Notes under the pieces: model-generated | The model's database searches: none | What the model was told of the DNA's origin: nothing | Seen by the model: the letters and a program-made list of their open reading frames with translations, nothing else | Assembly (NCBI GenBank): GCA_910575725.1 | Contig: CAJTFE010000042.1 | Span: 1 to 38,005, forward strand | DNA: 38,005 nucleotides | Source of the DNA: Clostridia bacterium | Lineage (GTDB): Bacteria; Bacillota; Clostridia; Lachnospirales; Lachnospiraceae | Direction of reading: 5' to 3' | In this document: positions 17,128 through 25,479 of the stretch, piece after piece | Position numbering within the stretch: position 1 is the stretch's first letter | How the letters are laid out: each line of letters begins with the position of its first letter | Made by a program: the position numbers and the translations under genes

Positions 17128-18636
17128 GTGGAAAAGAAAATCGCTTTGCAGATGAAAAACGTAAGCAAACGATTTCCGGGTACACTGGCAGTCGACGGAG
17201 TTGATTTTGAAGTAAGAGAAGGAGAAGTGCATGCGCTTATGGGAGAAAACGGCGCGGGCAAATCAACTTTGATGAAGATGCTGGCGGGATTGTTCAATGA
17301 CTATACCGGAGAAATCTATATTGACGGAAATCTTTGCAAGCTGCATACTCCTATGCTGGCGAAGGAACATGGTGTAGGAATGATCTATCAGGAGCTGTCG
17401 GTAGCGCGCCGTATATCGATCGTGGAAAATCTGCTGGTGGGAAGGCTGCCGAAGAAAAACGGCCTGTTTTATGATAAAAAGGAGGCCGTCAGGCAGGCAA
17501 AGGAGCTGTTGGAAAGAGTCGGTCTTGGCTATCTGGATCCCAACAAGCCGATTTCGGAAATCAGCCAGTGCGAAGCGCAGCTGGTGGAAATTGCAAAGGT
17601 ATTGGGAACCAATCCGAAGATCATTGTTATGGATGAGCCTACCTCTGCGCTGTCAAGTGAGGAGGTGCAGAGACTCTTCAAGATTATCCGGGCTTTAAAA
17701 GAGCAGAACCTGGCCATCGTGTATATCTCACATCACCTGGCAGAGATTTTTGAGATTGCGGATACAATCACGGTTATGCGCGACGGAAGGAAGATCAAGA
17801 CTTACCCGGTAAGTGAAACGACGAACGAGCAGTTGATTCAGGACATGGTCGGAAAGTCGGTAAAAGAGTTCTATGCAAACAAGGAATCCCATGTAGGCGA
17901 AACGATGATGGAGGTAAAGGATCTCACACGCTGGGGATTTTTCCACCATGTGAACTTTGAGCTTCACAGGGGCGAGGTTCTTGCCATCTGCGGGCTTGCA
18001 GGGTCAGGAAGAACGGAGATCGCACGTTCTATCGTTGGCGTAGATCCTTTGGATGCCGGAACGATTGTAAAAGACGGCAGGGAAGGTACATACAAGAATA
18101 TGACCATGGCCATTAAGAGTGGGATCGGATATCTGACAGAGGACAGAAAGGTTATGGGGCTTGCGCTGACACAGAGTATTTCCGATAACATTCTGGTTTC
18201 CATTATTGATAAATTATCCAAGGGTGGGTTGTACAATCCCAAGGATCACAGCAAAATCGTAGAGGAGAAGATTGAAGAGCTGGAAATCTATCCTCCACAG
18301 CCAGGCAGGCTGGTCAATGCGTTGTCCGGCGGAAACCAGCAGAAGGTGCTTATGGCAAAATGGCTCGCCACAGACGCAGATGTGCTGATTTTAGACGAGC
18401 CTACCAGAGGCGTTGATATCGGTGCAAAACAAACAATCCATAAAGCTGTTCTGGAATATACGAAAAAAGGCAACGGCGTGATTCTGCTCTCCAGTGATTT
18501 GCCGGAGGTTGTAGGTCTTGCAGACAGAGCGATCATTCTTCGCGAGGGCTATATCACAGGAGAAATCACTGGGGAAGAAATCACAGAAAGCTCACTTTTG
18601 ATGGCGGCAAATGGGGAAGGGAAGCATGTGTCATGA
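17128..18636 (+). CDS. Ribose/galactose-type ABC transporter ATP-binding protein 2
   Basis: A 502-residue double ATPase of the RbsA/MglA family. Walker A is G-E-N-G-A-G-K-S-T at residues 39-47, with M-D-E-P-T-S-A-L following. The C-terminal half has G-L-A-G-S-G-R-T-E in place of Walker A, then L-S-G-G-N-Q-Q-K and L-D-E-P-T-R-G-V-D. The GTG start at 17128 follows AAAGGAGACAGGAAC. The stop overlaps the next gene's ATG (ATGA, 18633-18636). It powers importer 2, is controlled by the operator array upstream, and is a paralogue of the gene at 3674 rather than a copy. Ligand unknown. Confidence 0.93.
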   Translation: MEKKIALQMKNVSKRFPGTLAVDGVDFEVREGEVHALMGENGAGKSTLMKMLAGLFNDYTGEIYIDGNLCKLHTPMLAKEHGVGMIYQELSVARRISIVENLLVGRLPKKNGLFYDKKEAVRQAKELLERVGLGYLDPNKPISEISQCEAQLVEIAKVLGTNPKIIVMDEPTSALSSEEVQRLFKIIRALKEQNLAIVYISHHLAEIFEIADTITVMRDGRKIKTYPVSETTNEQLIQDMVGKSVKEFYANKESHVGETMMEVKDLTRWGFFHHVNFELHRGEVLAICGLAGSGRTEIARSIVGVDPLDAGTIVKDGREGTYKNMTMAIKSGIGYLTEDRKVMGLALTQSISDNILVSIIDKLSKGGLYNPKDHSKIVEEKIEELEIYPPQPGRLVNALSGGNQQKVLMAKWLATDADVLILDEPTRGVDIGAKQTIHKAVLEYTKKGNGVILLSSDLPEVVGLADRAIILREGYITGEITGEEITESSLLMAANGEGKHVS

Positions 18637-19676
18637 CGAAAGCAAATGAAAACAAGACGGCGGCAAAGGCAGACAGCCGTAAAACGGAAATCAGCAAATC
18701 ACTTCTGTTTTTTGATAAAGCAGGCGTCTGGATTCTGGTTGTGTGTTTGATGGCAATCGGATTTATCATCAATCCTACGGATTATTTTTCAGTGGGTAAT
18801 ATCCGTTCTATTCTACAGGCCATATCCCTGACGGGTATGTGCTGCGCGGGACTGGCATACATTGTATACTCTTCAAACATGAATGATATGTCCCTGCCCA
18901 TGACGATTGCCATCTCAGGCATGGTGGCCATTCAGTTAGTTCCTTTTGGAATTGTGGTATGTATTCTGGGCGGACTTCTTACGGGAACCCTGGTAGGCAT
19001 CATCAACGGCCTGATGATCGGCAAGCTTCGGGCAAACCCGATTATCTGGACGCTGGCATTTAACATGGTGCTGTCCGGCATTGCCCGTGTGGCATGGGGC
19101 GGCTCCCAGATTTATCCCGATGTGGTTGCCGGGGGAAATGAAGGGGCTCTTATGACTGCGGAGACATTTAACCAGCTTGCAAGGACGTATTTCTTCGGCG
19201 GCTCGGTCTCTCTTATGATGATTGTTATGGTTGTAATGTTTATCGTTTCCTATTTCATTATGACCCATACGAAATTCGGAAACCAACTGAAGATTGTGGG
19301 TACAAACTATGAGACGGCAAGACTGTCCGGCCTCAATGTGGTCAGGATTATAACCATATCCTATATCATCTGTTCCTTCTGCGCATCTGTCTGCGGGCTG
19401 TTCTATGCCTCCATGCGGAAGATCGGTTCCTATGACAATGGCGTGGGGTATGATTTCTCCTGCTTGACAGCAGTATTATTGGGCGGAATGACGCTCCTTG
19501 GCGGCAAAGGTTCTATGGTGGGAGTATTCGGCGGCGTGCTTGCGGTGGGAATGCTGAACAATGTTATGACGCTCATTGGCATTTCTACCTTTAATCAATA
19601 TCTGGTGACCGGTATTGTATTTCTATTGATTGTATGGCTGAATACAAAATCTGCAAGAAAGTTGGGTAGGGCATAA
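18633..19676 (+). CDS. Ribose-type ABC transporter permease 2a
   Basis: A 347-residue polytopic membrane protein of the RbsC family. It has a charged cytoplasmic N-terminus of about 25 residues, then multiple hydrophobic helices. Visible features are M-N-D-M-S-L-P-M-T-I-A-I-S-G-M-V-A, the coupling loop T-K-F-G-N-Q-L-K-I-V-G-T-N-Y-E-T-A, and L-L-G-G-K-G-S-M-V-G. It overlaps the ATPase gene by four bases and the next permease by one base (TAATG), so the three are translationally coupled. It is expected to pair with permease 2b as a heterodimer. Confidence 0.92.
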   Translation: MTKANENKTAAKADSRKTEISKSLLFFDKAGVWILVVCLMAIGFIINPTDYFSVGNIRSILQAISLTGMCCAGLAYIVYSSNMNDMSLPMTIAISGMVAIQLVPFGIVVCILGGLLTGTLVGIINGLMIGKLRANPIIWTLAFNMVLSGIARVAWGGSQIYPDVVAGGNEGALMTAETFNQLARTYFFGGSVSLMMIVMVVMFIVSYFIMTHTKFGNQLKIVGTNYETARLSGLNVVRIITISYIICSFCASVCGLFYASMRKIGSYDNGVGYDFSCLTAVLLGGMTLLGGKGSMVGVFGGVLAVGMLNNVMTLIGISTFNQYLVTGIVFLLIVWLNTKSARKLGRA

Positions 19677-20701
19677 TGAAAAAGAAGAAATTTAATATTA
19701 ATTTAATCAATACATACAGATCCTATATCTTTTTGCTGATTGTACTTATTTTCGGAAGCTTTTCAGAAAATTTTTTTACACTGTTTAATATTAAATCGCT
19801 CCTTTCGAGCACGTCGTTATATACATTCATCGGAATCGGATTTACAGTCTGCATGATTGCCGGGCATATGGATCTGTCCGTGGGATATATGGCGACAGCC
19901 GGGGCTTTGGTGGTCCTGGGGATGCATACGCTTACGGGGCTTCCTTGGGCGGTTTCCATTCTGATTGCAGTGGCGGTCGGGGCGGTTGTGGGCCTTCTCA
20001 ACGGATTGCTGGTGACAAAAGCGAAGATTCATTCCTTTATTGCAACTCTTGGCATGCAGTATGTTATCAGGGGTGGGATGTATATTTACTGTGAGGGAAA
20101 AGAAATCAGTGTAAAGGGCGATTACGGGCTTACGGATATGCTAAGCTCTGTGCCCATAAAGTTCCTTCCTTTTAATCTGCTGTTTATTATTACATTGATT
20201 TGTGTTGTTGCATTTTCTATTGTGCTGGCCTATACGCGTTTTGGAAGAAATATCTATATGCTGGGGGGCAATCTGGAGACGGCATGGCTTGCGGGAATCA
20301 ACAGTGACAGGGCGACCATCCTTGTATTTATGCTTTCCAGCGCCTCCTGTGCCTTAGGCGGAGCGCTGTTCGGCATCTTCCAGGGAACGGCAACACCGAC
20401 TTTGGGCGAGAAGGGTATCGCGCCTCTTATGATTGCCATGACAGCAACCATCATTGGAGGAACGGATATTGCCGGAGGAAAAGGCAAGGTTCTGGATACG
20501 TTTATTTCCATTACGGCAATCGTAGCAATGTTCAGCGTTGTTACGTCCCTGCTTGGAAAGTTTGAATACCAGATTCTGCTGATAGGCTTTGTGCTGGCTC
20601 TGTGCGTATTCTACGAAACACTGCTGAAATATATCAAGCAGAAGGAGGTCGGTATGAGGCCGAACCTGATAATCAAGTATCACGAGGAAACAGGTAAGTA
20701 A
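19676..20701 (+). CDS. Ribose-type ABC transporter permease 2b
   Basis: A 341-residue RbsC-family membrane protein. Key features are A-G-H-M-D-L-S-V-G-Y-M-A (the family D-L-S-V-G motif), R-F-G-R-N-I-Y-M-L-G-G-N-L-E-T-A-W-L-A-G in the coupling loop, and I-I-G-G-T-D-I-A-G-G-K-G. The ATG at 19676 shares its A with the previous stop. The C-terminal tail is hydrophilic and basic. It is followed by an intercistronic hairpin and then the binding protein gene. Confidence 0.92.
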   Translation: MKKKKFNINLINTYRSYIFLLIVLIFGSFSENFFTLFNIKSLLSSTSLYTFIGIGFTVCMIAGHMDLSVGYMATAGALVVLGMHTLTGLPWAVSILIAVAVGAVVGLLNGLLVTKAKIHSFIATLGMQYVIRGGMYIYCEGKEISVKGDYGLTDMLSSVPIKFLPFNLLFIITLICVVAFSIVLAYTRFGRNIYMLGGNLETAWLAGINSDRATILVFMLSSASCALGGALFGIFQGTATPTLGEKGIAPLMIAMTATIIGGTDIAGGKGKVLDTFISITAIVAMFSVVTSLLGKFEYQILLIGFVLALCVFYETLLKYIKQKEVGMRPNLIIKYHEETGK

Positions 20702-20707
20702 AAGAGG

Positions 20708-20734
20708 ATTTTTAGAGTCTTAGGACCTAAAAAT
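20708..20734 (+). promoter_or_regulatory. Intercistronic hairpin before the binding-protein gene
   Basis: ATTTTTAG (20708-20715) pairs perfectly with CTAAAAAT (20727-20734). The inner GTC/GAC pair around a TTAG loop extends the stem to 11 bp with one bulge. There is no T-run after it, so it is not a standard terminator. Such structures commonly protect or process the downstream mRNA, which would raise binding-protein output relative to the permeases. Confidence 0.55.
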
Positions 20735-20760
20735 AGAAAAAACTCAAAGGAGGACAAAAA

Positions 20761-22026
20761 ATGAAGATGAAAAAGGTTTTGGCCCTGCTTCTCTGCGCGG
20801 CGCTCACATTCAGCATGACTGCATGCAAAGGCGGCGATGCCCCGGCAAGCGCTGAGGAGCCGGCAGGCACGGAAGAGCCGGCGGGCGGCCAGGAGGAAGC
20901 AGCAGACGGCGAAGAAGCGGCAGGCGGCGATAATCTTCAGGCGTCAAAGGACAAATGGGCAGCAGCTGTCGAATCGGAAATGACAACCGATAACAAGCAG
21001 CTGATGGCTGATCCAATCATCAAAGAAGTACCGGAAGCTCCGGCCGATCCGGATTCCTTACCAGATGACGACAAAGACAAATACTTCTCTATGGAGTATC
21101 TGGATTTTGCAAAAGAAGAGCAGTCTCCGAATCTTCCCAAGAGCCCGGCGGACGGATGCATCGGCAAGAAGGTTACAGTAATCGTACACGGCGACCATGC
21201 ATGGACAAACGCTTACATGAAGGGCTGGGAGCAGGCGGCAGAGGCTCTCGGAATGGAAGTGGAAATCTTATCTCCCAACTGGGATCAGGCGATGCAGGAT
21301 CAGCTGATCGACCAGGCCATCAACAGCAAGCCGGATGCCATTGTTGTTATCCCGCTGTCTGCTGAGAATGCGACACAGCAGTTTAGAAGGATTACGGAAG
21401 CAGGAATCCCGGCATTTGGATCCAACACTTTGACACAGTCCGACGCGCTTGCTTATATGAACGCCTGGACAGGTCCCGATGACTGGGCACAGATGAGAAT
21501 TCTGGCCGATACACTCGGGGAAGAGTTAGGCGGAAAAGGCGGCGTCTGCTACATTACCCATAATGTCGGCACATCTCCCTATTTTGCACGTACTTATGGG
21601 CCAATCACAGAGTTCAAGGAAAAATATCCGGACATCAAGACCCTGGATATCCAGTCTCCGGGATTTGAGGCTGCAAAATGTAAGCAGCAGGTCGCTGACT
21701 GGATCACAAAGTACGGCGACGAATTAAATGCTATTTTCCTGGCAGATGATTCCGACCAGGTAACAGGAACCATCGACGCCATCAAAGAGGCGGGACGGGA
21801 TGATATCGTAGTTGTTGCTGCCGGAAACTCCAAGGCAGGACAGGATGCCGTAAAGGCCGATGATGTGAGAATTATCAATTACCAGTCTGCAGAAGGCGAC
21901 GGAGGCCTTTCCGCAAGAACAGTCGCAGCCTGGTTTAACGGCGAGGATGTTCCGCTTGTAGGATACTTGACAACTGATATGATTACTGCGGATAACGTAG
22001 ATTCTTTCTATCCGACACAGTGGTAA
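20761..22026 (+). CDS. Sugar-type ABC transporter substrate-binding lipoprotein 2
   Basis: A 421-residue surface lipoprotein. It has a signal M-K-M-K-K-V-L-A-L-L-L and a lipobox M-T-A-C near residues 19-22. A long Gly/Glu/Ala-rich spacer reaches about residue 60. An insert-like segment to about 125 precedes the type-1 periplasmic binding fold (K-V-T-V-I-V-H-G-D-H-A-W-T-N-A-Y-M-K-G-W). AAAGGAGG lies before the ATG. It is longer than typical ribose binders because of the N-terminal segment, roughly residues 60-125. It completes importer 2. Ligand unknown. Confidence 0.92.
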   Translation: MKMKKVLALLLCAALTFSMTACKGGDAPASAEEPAGTEEPAGGQEEAADGEEAAGGDNLQASKDKWAAAVESEMTTDNKQLMADPIIKEVPEAPADPDSLPDDDKDKYFSMEYLDFAKEEQSPNLPKSPADGCIGKKVTVIVHGDHAWTNAYMKGWEQAAEALGMEVEILSPNWDQAMQDQLIDQAINSKPDAIVVIPLSAENATQQFRRITEAGIPAFGSNTLTQSDALAYMNAWTGPDDWAQMRILADTLGEELGGKGGVCYITHNVGTSPYFARTYGPITEFKEKYPDIKTLDIQSPGFEAAKCKQQVADWITKYGDELNAIFLADDSDQVTGTIDAIKEAGRDDIVVVAAGNSKAGQDAVKADDVRIINYQSAEGDGGLSARTVAAWFNGEDVPLVGYLTTDMITADNVDSFYPTQW

Positions 22027-22040
22027 TATAAGACAGTTTA

Positions 22041-22070
22041 TGGAGGGAGGAGGGCCTCCCTCCATTATTT
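22041..22070 (+). terminator. Terminator-like hairpin after importer 2
   Basis: TGGAGGGAGG (22041-22050) pairs perfectly with CCTCCCTCCA (22055-22064) around an AGGG loop, followed by TTATTT. The T-run is weak, so partial readthrough into the methyltransferase genes is possible. Confidence 0.7.
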
Positions 22071-22085
22071 AAAACAGAATGCAGG

Positions 22086-22102
22086 AATGTGCGGTGCACA
22101 TT
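22086..22102. promoter_or_regulatory. Short palindrome upstream of the UroD-like gene
   Basis: AATGTGC (22086-22092), three bases, then GCACATT (22096-22102): a perfect inverted repeat with 7-bp arms in the gap between the terminator and the leader element. It could be an operator or an RNA hairpin. Confidence 0.35.
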
Positions 22103-22110
22103 TACTAATT

Positions 22111-22139
22111 AGTGCTGTCGCGCAGCGACTTAGAATAGG
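22111..22139 (+). repeat. Hairpin plus AATAGG leader element, copy B
   Basis: AGTGCTGTCGCGCAGCGACT (22111-22130), three bases, AATAGG (22134-22139). It differs from copy A at one position in the hairpin (CGC for CAC) and keeps the three-base gap. It ends 11 bases before the start codon at 22151. Confidence 0.75.
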
Positions 22140-22150
22140 GGGAATGTGCA

Positions 22151-23191
22151 ATGAACAGTAAAGAACGTTTTTTTGCAACCGTAGAGAGAAAGCCGGTAGA
22201 CAGGCCGGCGGCATGGCTTGGCATGCCGGATATATATGCACAGCCGGCATTGTTTGAACATTATGGCGTAAAAAATATGCACGAGCTGAAGCTGGCCGTA
22301 GGAGACGATTTTTATGCCATCGAGGTGCCCTATGAAGCGCCGTCGGCAAGTGCGATTTATGCAGCCTTTGACTGGTATATGGACGGGAACGTGGATGCAG
22401 AGGAGAGGACTCTGACCGCGGACGGATGTTTTAAAGATGCGGAAGAAATTGAGGATCTTGACTTTTTTGAATGGCCGGATCCTGCAAAATATATTGATGT
22501 GGAAGAATGCAGACGCCGCATAGCGGCGGCGCCGAAGGATAAAGTCCGTTTGGGAATGATGTGGTCTGCACACTTCCAGGATGCCTGCGCTTCATTCGGA
22601 ATGGAAACGGCCCTTATGAATATGATTGCCAATCCTGAGATTTATGAAGCAGTAGATGAAAAGATTATACAATTTTATTTAAAAGCAAATGAAATATTTT
22701 ATGAGGCGACAAAGGGAGAACTGGATGCAGTTCTCATTGGAAATGATATGGGAAGCCAGAGGGGGCTTATGTTATCCCCGGATATGGTGAGAAGATTCAT
22801 TATCCCGGGATGTAAAAAACTAGTAGAACAGGCACACGGTTACGGGCTCAAAGTAATTTATCACTCCTGCGGTTCGATTGCGGATATCATTCCGGATCTG
22901 ATTGGGGCCGGCGTGGATGTTGTGCATCCGATCCAGGCGCTTGCAGCAGGCATGGAGCCGGAAAGCTTAAAGGAAAAATTCGGAGATCAAGTATCATTCT
23001 GCGGCGGAGTTGATACGCAGGATTTGCTGGTAAACGGAACACCGGAGGATGTGAAAGCAAAAGTAAGAGAATTACGTACAATCTTTCCTACGGGTCTTAT
23101 TATTTCGCCAAGCCACGAGGCTATTATGCCGGATGTACCTCCCGCGAATATCAAAGCGTTATTTGATGAAGCCCAGGCAGTTGATGAATAG
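22151..23191 (+). CDS. UroD/MtaA-superfamily methyltransferase-like protein 3
   Basis: A 346-residue UroD-superfamily protein, close in layout to the protein at 2428. The H-x-C motif is H238-S-C240. The third ligand position is His322 (S-P-S-H-E-A-I-M-P-D-V-P-P), not Cys. It also has I-G-N-D-M-G-S-Q-R-G-L-M-L-S-P, a stretch shared in form with G-D-D-I-G-M-Q in protein 1 and likely part of the active-site mouth. AGGGGGAATGTGCA precedes the ATG. It is first of a three-gene unit with the mutarotase-like gene (13-base gap) and the next UroD-like gene. The methyl-transfer role is inferred from family and neighbours. Confidence 0.8.
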   Translation: MNSKERFFATVERKPVDRPAAWLGMPDIYAQPALFEHYGVKNMHELKLAVGDDFYAIEVPYEAPSASAIYAAFDWYMDGNVDAEERTLTADGCFKDAEEIEDLDFFEWPDPAKYIDVEECRRRIAAAPKDKVRLGMMWSAHFQDACASFGMETALMNMIANPEIYEAVDEKIIQFYLKANEIFYEATKGELDAVLIGNDMGSQRGLMLSPDMVRRFIIPGCKKLVEQAHGYGLKVIYHSCGSIADIIPDLIGAGVDVVHPIQALAAGMEPESLKEKFGDQVSFCGGVDTQDLLVNGTPEDVKAKVRELRTIFPTGLIISPSHEAIMPDVPPANIKALFDEAQAVDE

Positions 23192-23204
23192 GGAGGGACA
23201 GGGA

Positions 23205-23528
23205 ATGAAAAGATTTGGACAGATGATTAAGATAAAACCAGAGGGATTGGAAAAATATAAAGAATACCATGCAAATCCTTTGCCGGGCGTAAATGAAATG
23301 ATCAAAGAATGCAATCTTCAGAATTATTCTATCTACAGCAGAGGGGATTATCTCTTTACATATTTTGAATATACGGGCGATGATTTTGAAGCTGATATGG
23401 AGAAAATGGCGGCGGATCCGGCCACACAGAAGTGGTGGGATTTGGTAAAACCCCTGATGCAGCCCTTAGAAGACCGGAAAGAAGATGAATTCTGGTCAGA
23501 CATGGAAGAAATTTACCATTTGGACTGA
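23205..23528 (+). CDS. L-rhamnose mutarotase-family protein
   Basis: A 107-residue protein matching the size and layout of RhaM (L-rhamnose mutarotase, DUF718): K-R-F-G-Q-M-I-K-I at the start, Y-K-E-Y-H-A-N-P with the conserved His, N-Y-S-I-Y in the middle, and K-W-W-D-L-V-K-P-L-M with the paired Trp. The ATG at 23205 follows AGGGAGGGACAGGGA. RhaM speeds pyranose anomer exchange. Its place between two UroD-like methyltransferase genes is unusual and is the best local hint that the methylated substrate is a sugar. It could act on a sugar other than rhamnose. Confidence 0.8.
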   Translation: MKRFGQMIKIKPEGLEKYKEYHANPLPGVNEMIKECNLQNYSIYSRGDYLFTYFEYTGDDFEADMEKMAADPATQKWWDLVKPLMQPLEDRKEDEFWSDMEEIYHLD

Positions 23529-23594
23529 GGGATGACTGGAAAGCAGCAGGCACTCTGTTGCTGCAGACAAAAAAAGAAAGAAGGCGATATCATA

Positions 23595-24665
23595 ATGACA
23601 CCAAAAGAGCGAGTTCGTGCAGCGCTGGCACATAAAGCGGTAGACCGCGTGCCGACAACCATGCAGTGCGTGGAGACGGCATGGGATAACATGAAAAAAT
23701 ATTTAAACGTTGAGACGGAAGAAGAAGTAATGCAGCACTTTGAGATTGATACGCGCATTATGGACATTCCTCCTTATACCGGGCCTGTAGTGGAGCCTTT
23801 TATAAATGAAGACGGGGAGACAGTACATACTCATCCTTTCGGATATCAATATATCAATAAATGGAACGGCGTAGAGTATAACTGGCATATTATTACAACT
23901 CCCTACGATGTGATCAAAACATTTGATGATCTGGAAAAATTCGACGGATGGTTCAATCCAGATAACTTTGATTACAATGCGGTGACGGAGTTTGTAAAGC
24001 AGCATGAGGACAAGGCAATCCGTATCGGATGGCCCGGCCCGTATCAGGTGTTCACATTGCTCTATAATACGGAAGAATTTTACGTGAATATGTACGAGGA
24101 ACCAGAACTGATAAAAGCAATGCTTGACCGTTACTGTAAAGCAAGCTATGAGATCTATGAGAGAATGTATGAGGCGGCAGACAACAAGGTGGATTTTATC
24201 CGATGCTGTGACGATTACGGCACGCAGCTTAGTACCTTATTCAGCCCGGACATGTGGGATGGATTCTTTGCGGAAAATACAAAGATGTTTGTAGAACAGG
24301 CCCACAGGCACGGCGCCTATTATATGCAGCATTCCTGCGGCGCCATCCGTTCCATTATCCCGAACCTGATAAGATGCGGCGTTGATGCAATTGAACCGCT
24401 CCAGAAGGTTACAGGACTTGAAGTGGACGGCCTTAAGAAGGACTTTGGAAAAGATCTGTGCTTCCAGGGGGGGATTGATACACAGAACATCCTTCCTCAC
24501 GGAACGCCCCAGGAAGTATATGACGAGACGACACGCGTAATCAAAGCCCTCCATGAAAATGGCCAGGCAGGGGGATATATCCTCTGCGGAAGCCAGGATT
24601 TTGAAGGAGATGTGCCGCCGGAAAATGTATGCGCACTGTACGAGGCCGGAAAAGAGTACAAATAG
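23595..24665 (+). CDS. UroD/MtaA-superfamily methyltransferase-like protein 4
   Basis: A 356-residue UroD-superfamily protein. The H-x-C is H246-S-C248 (Q-H-S-C-G). In the third-ligand region the sequence is L-C331-G-S-Q334-D, so either Cys331, shifted by three residues, or Gln334 takes the place of the usual Cys. F-Q-G-G-I-D-T-Q-N-I-L-P-H-G-T-P is the active-site loop. The start at 23595 is favoured by GAAAGAAGG upstream and by alignment of M-T-P-K-E-R-V-R-A-A-L with the family; the longer in-frame start adds an unrelated 21 residues. It is the last gene before a new promoter at about 24680-24726. Confidence 0.8.
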   Translation: MTPKERVRAALAHKAVDRVPTTMQCVETAWDNMKKYLNVETEEEVMQHFEIDTRIMDIPPYTGPVVEPFINEDGETVHTHPFGYQYINKWNGVEYNWHIITTPYDVIKTFDDLEKFDGWFNPDNFDYNAVTEFVKQHEDKAIRIGWPGPYQVFTLLYNTEEFYVNMYEEPELIKAMLDRYCKASYEIYERMYEAADNKVDFIRCCDDYGTQLSTLFSPDMWDGFFAENTKMFVEQAHRHGAYYMQHSCGAIRSIIPNLIRCGVDAIEPLQKVTGLEVDGLKKDFGKDLCFQGGIDTQNILPHGTPQEVYDETTRVIKALHENGQAGGYILCGSQDFEGDVPPENVCALYEAGKEYK

Positions 24666-24677
24666 TAAAAAATATTT

Positions 24678-24726
24678 TAAAAATCTAAAATAAGTACAAA
24701 AACTCAAAAAAGGCAAAGCCTATAAT
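24678..24726 (+). promoter_or_regulatory. Corrinoid-protein promoter with PocR-type site
   Basis: TAAAAATCTAAAAT (24678-24691) is identical to 14515-14528 above the PocR-AraC gene; the match extends through AARTAC and an A-rich tract. The -10 TATAAT is at 24721-24726 with no -35. The site is centred about 50 bases before the expected start point, a usual place for an AraC activator. Confidence 0.65.
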
Positions 24727-24813
24727 GGGAGATATAAAGAACGGCTGTAAGCTTTTGCGGCCGGCGTTGGCAGAACAATGCATAAAATGCGGTAAAGGAA
24801 TGGAGGAAAGGAT

Positions 24814-25464
24814 ATGGGATTAATTCAGGAAATTTCGGAATATTTACAGAAAGGCCGGGCAAAGAACGTGAAAGCCCTGGTACAGCAGGCCTTGGATGAG
24901 AACCTGGACCCCAAGGAGATTTTAAATGACGGTCTCCTGTCTGCGATGATGATTGTAGGTGCGAAGTTTAAGAATAACGAGGTCTTCGTTCCGGAGGTCC
25001 TGGTGGCGGCAAGAGCTATGAACGCCGGGCTGTCTGTGCTGGAGCCCAAGCTTGTGGAGGTAGGGAATGAGCCGGTTGGGAAGGCTGTTATCGGAACCGT
25101 CCAGGGAGATCTTCATGATATCGGAAAGAACCTGGTTGTGATGATGTTAAAAGGCGCCGGATTTGAGATTTACGATCTGGGCGTGGATGTGGATCCGGCG
25201 GTGCTCATTGACAAGGCAGAAGAGGTAGGCGCAGATATCATCTGCATGTCAGCGCTGCTTACCACAACTATGCCGAAGATGCAGGACTGCATTGACAATC
25301 TGAAGGAGAGAGGCCTTCGGGATAAATACATCGTGATGATAGGCGGAGCTCCGGTAAATGAGAGCTTCTGTCAGCAGGTGGGCGCGGATTATTACACACC
25401 GGATGCGGCAACCTGTGCCGAGGTTGCAAAGAAAGTAGTGCTGGAGAAAAGAGCGGCCGGCTGA
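24814..25464 (+). CDS. Methyltransferase corrinoid protein 1
   Basis: A 216-residue methyl carrier of the MtaC/MtbC/MtmC type. Residues 1 to about 88 are the four-helix cap (L-V-Q-Q-A-L-D-E-N-L-D-P-K-E-I-L-N-D-G). About 90 to 210 is the cobalamin-binding Rossmann domain with D99-L-H101-D-I-G104. His101 is the lower cobalt ligand by family. The later S-A-L-L-T-T-T and G-G-A-P motifs complete the cofactor pocket. GGAGGAAAGG precedes the ATG. It accepts methyl groups from a substrate-specific methyltransferase, probably one or more of the UroD-like proteins encoded just upstream, and passes them to the pterin-dependent enzyme at 28634. Confidence 0.93.
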   Translation: MGLIQEISEYLQKGRAKNVKALVQQALDENLDPKEILNDGLLSAMMIVGAKFKNNEVFVPEVLVAARAMNAGLSVLEPKLVEVGNEPVGKAVIGTVQGDLHDIGKNLVVMMLKGAGFEIYDLGVDVDPAVLIDKAEEVGADIICMSALLTTTMPKMQDCIDNLKERGLRDKYIVMIGGAPVNESFCQQVGADYYTPDAATCAEVAKKVVLEKRAAG

Positions 25465-25479
25465 ATTTTTTGAAACCGC

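Noticed and set aside
2428..24665. Haem-pathway uroporphyrinogen decarboxylase (hemE)
   Set aside because: All four proteins have the H-x-C motif of the methyltransferase branch and lie with corrinoid and transport genes. No other haem or sirohaem gene is nearby.
16864..24813. Cobalamin riboswitch upstream of importer 2, the UroD-like genes or the corrinoid genes
   Set aside because: I looked for a B12 box and the surrounding long folded leader. The leaders at 17128 and 22151 hold other hairpins, and that at 24814 is simple and A-rich.
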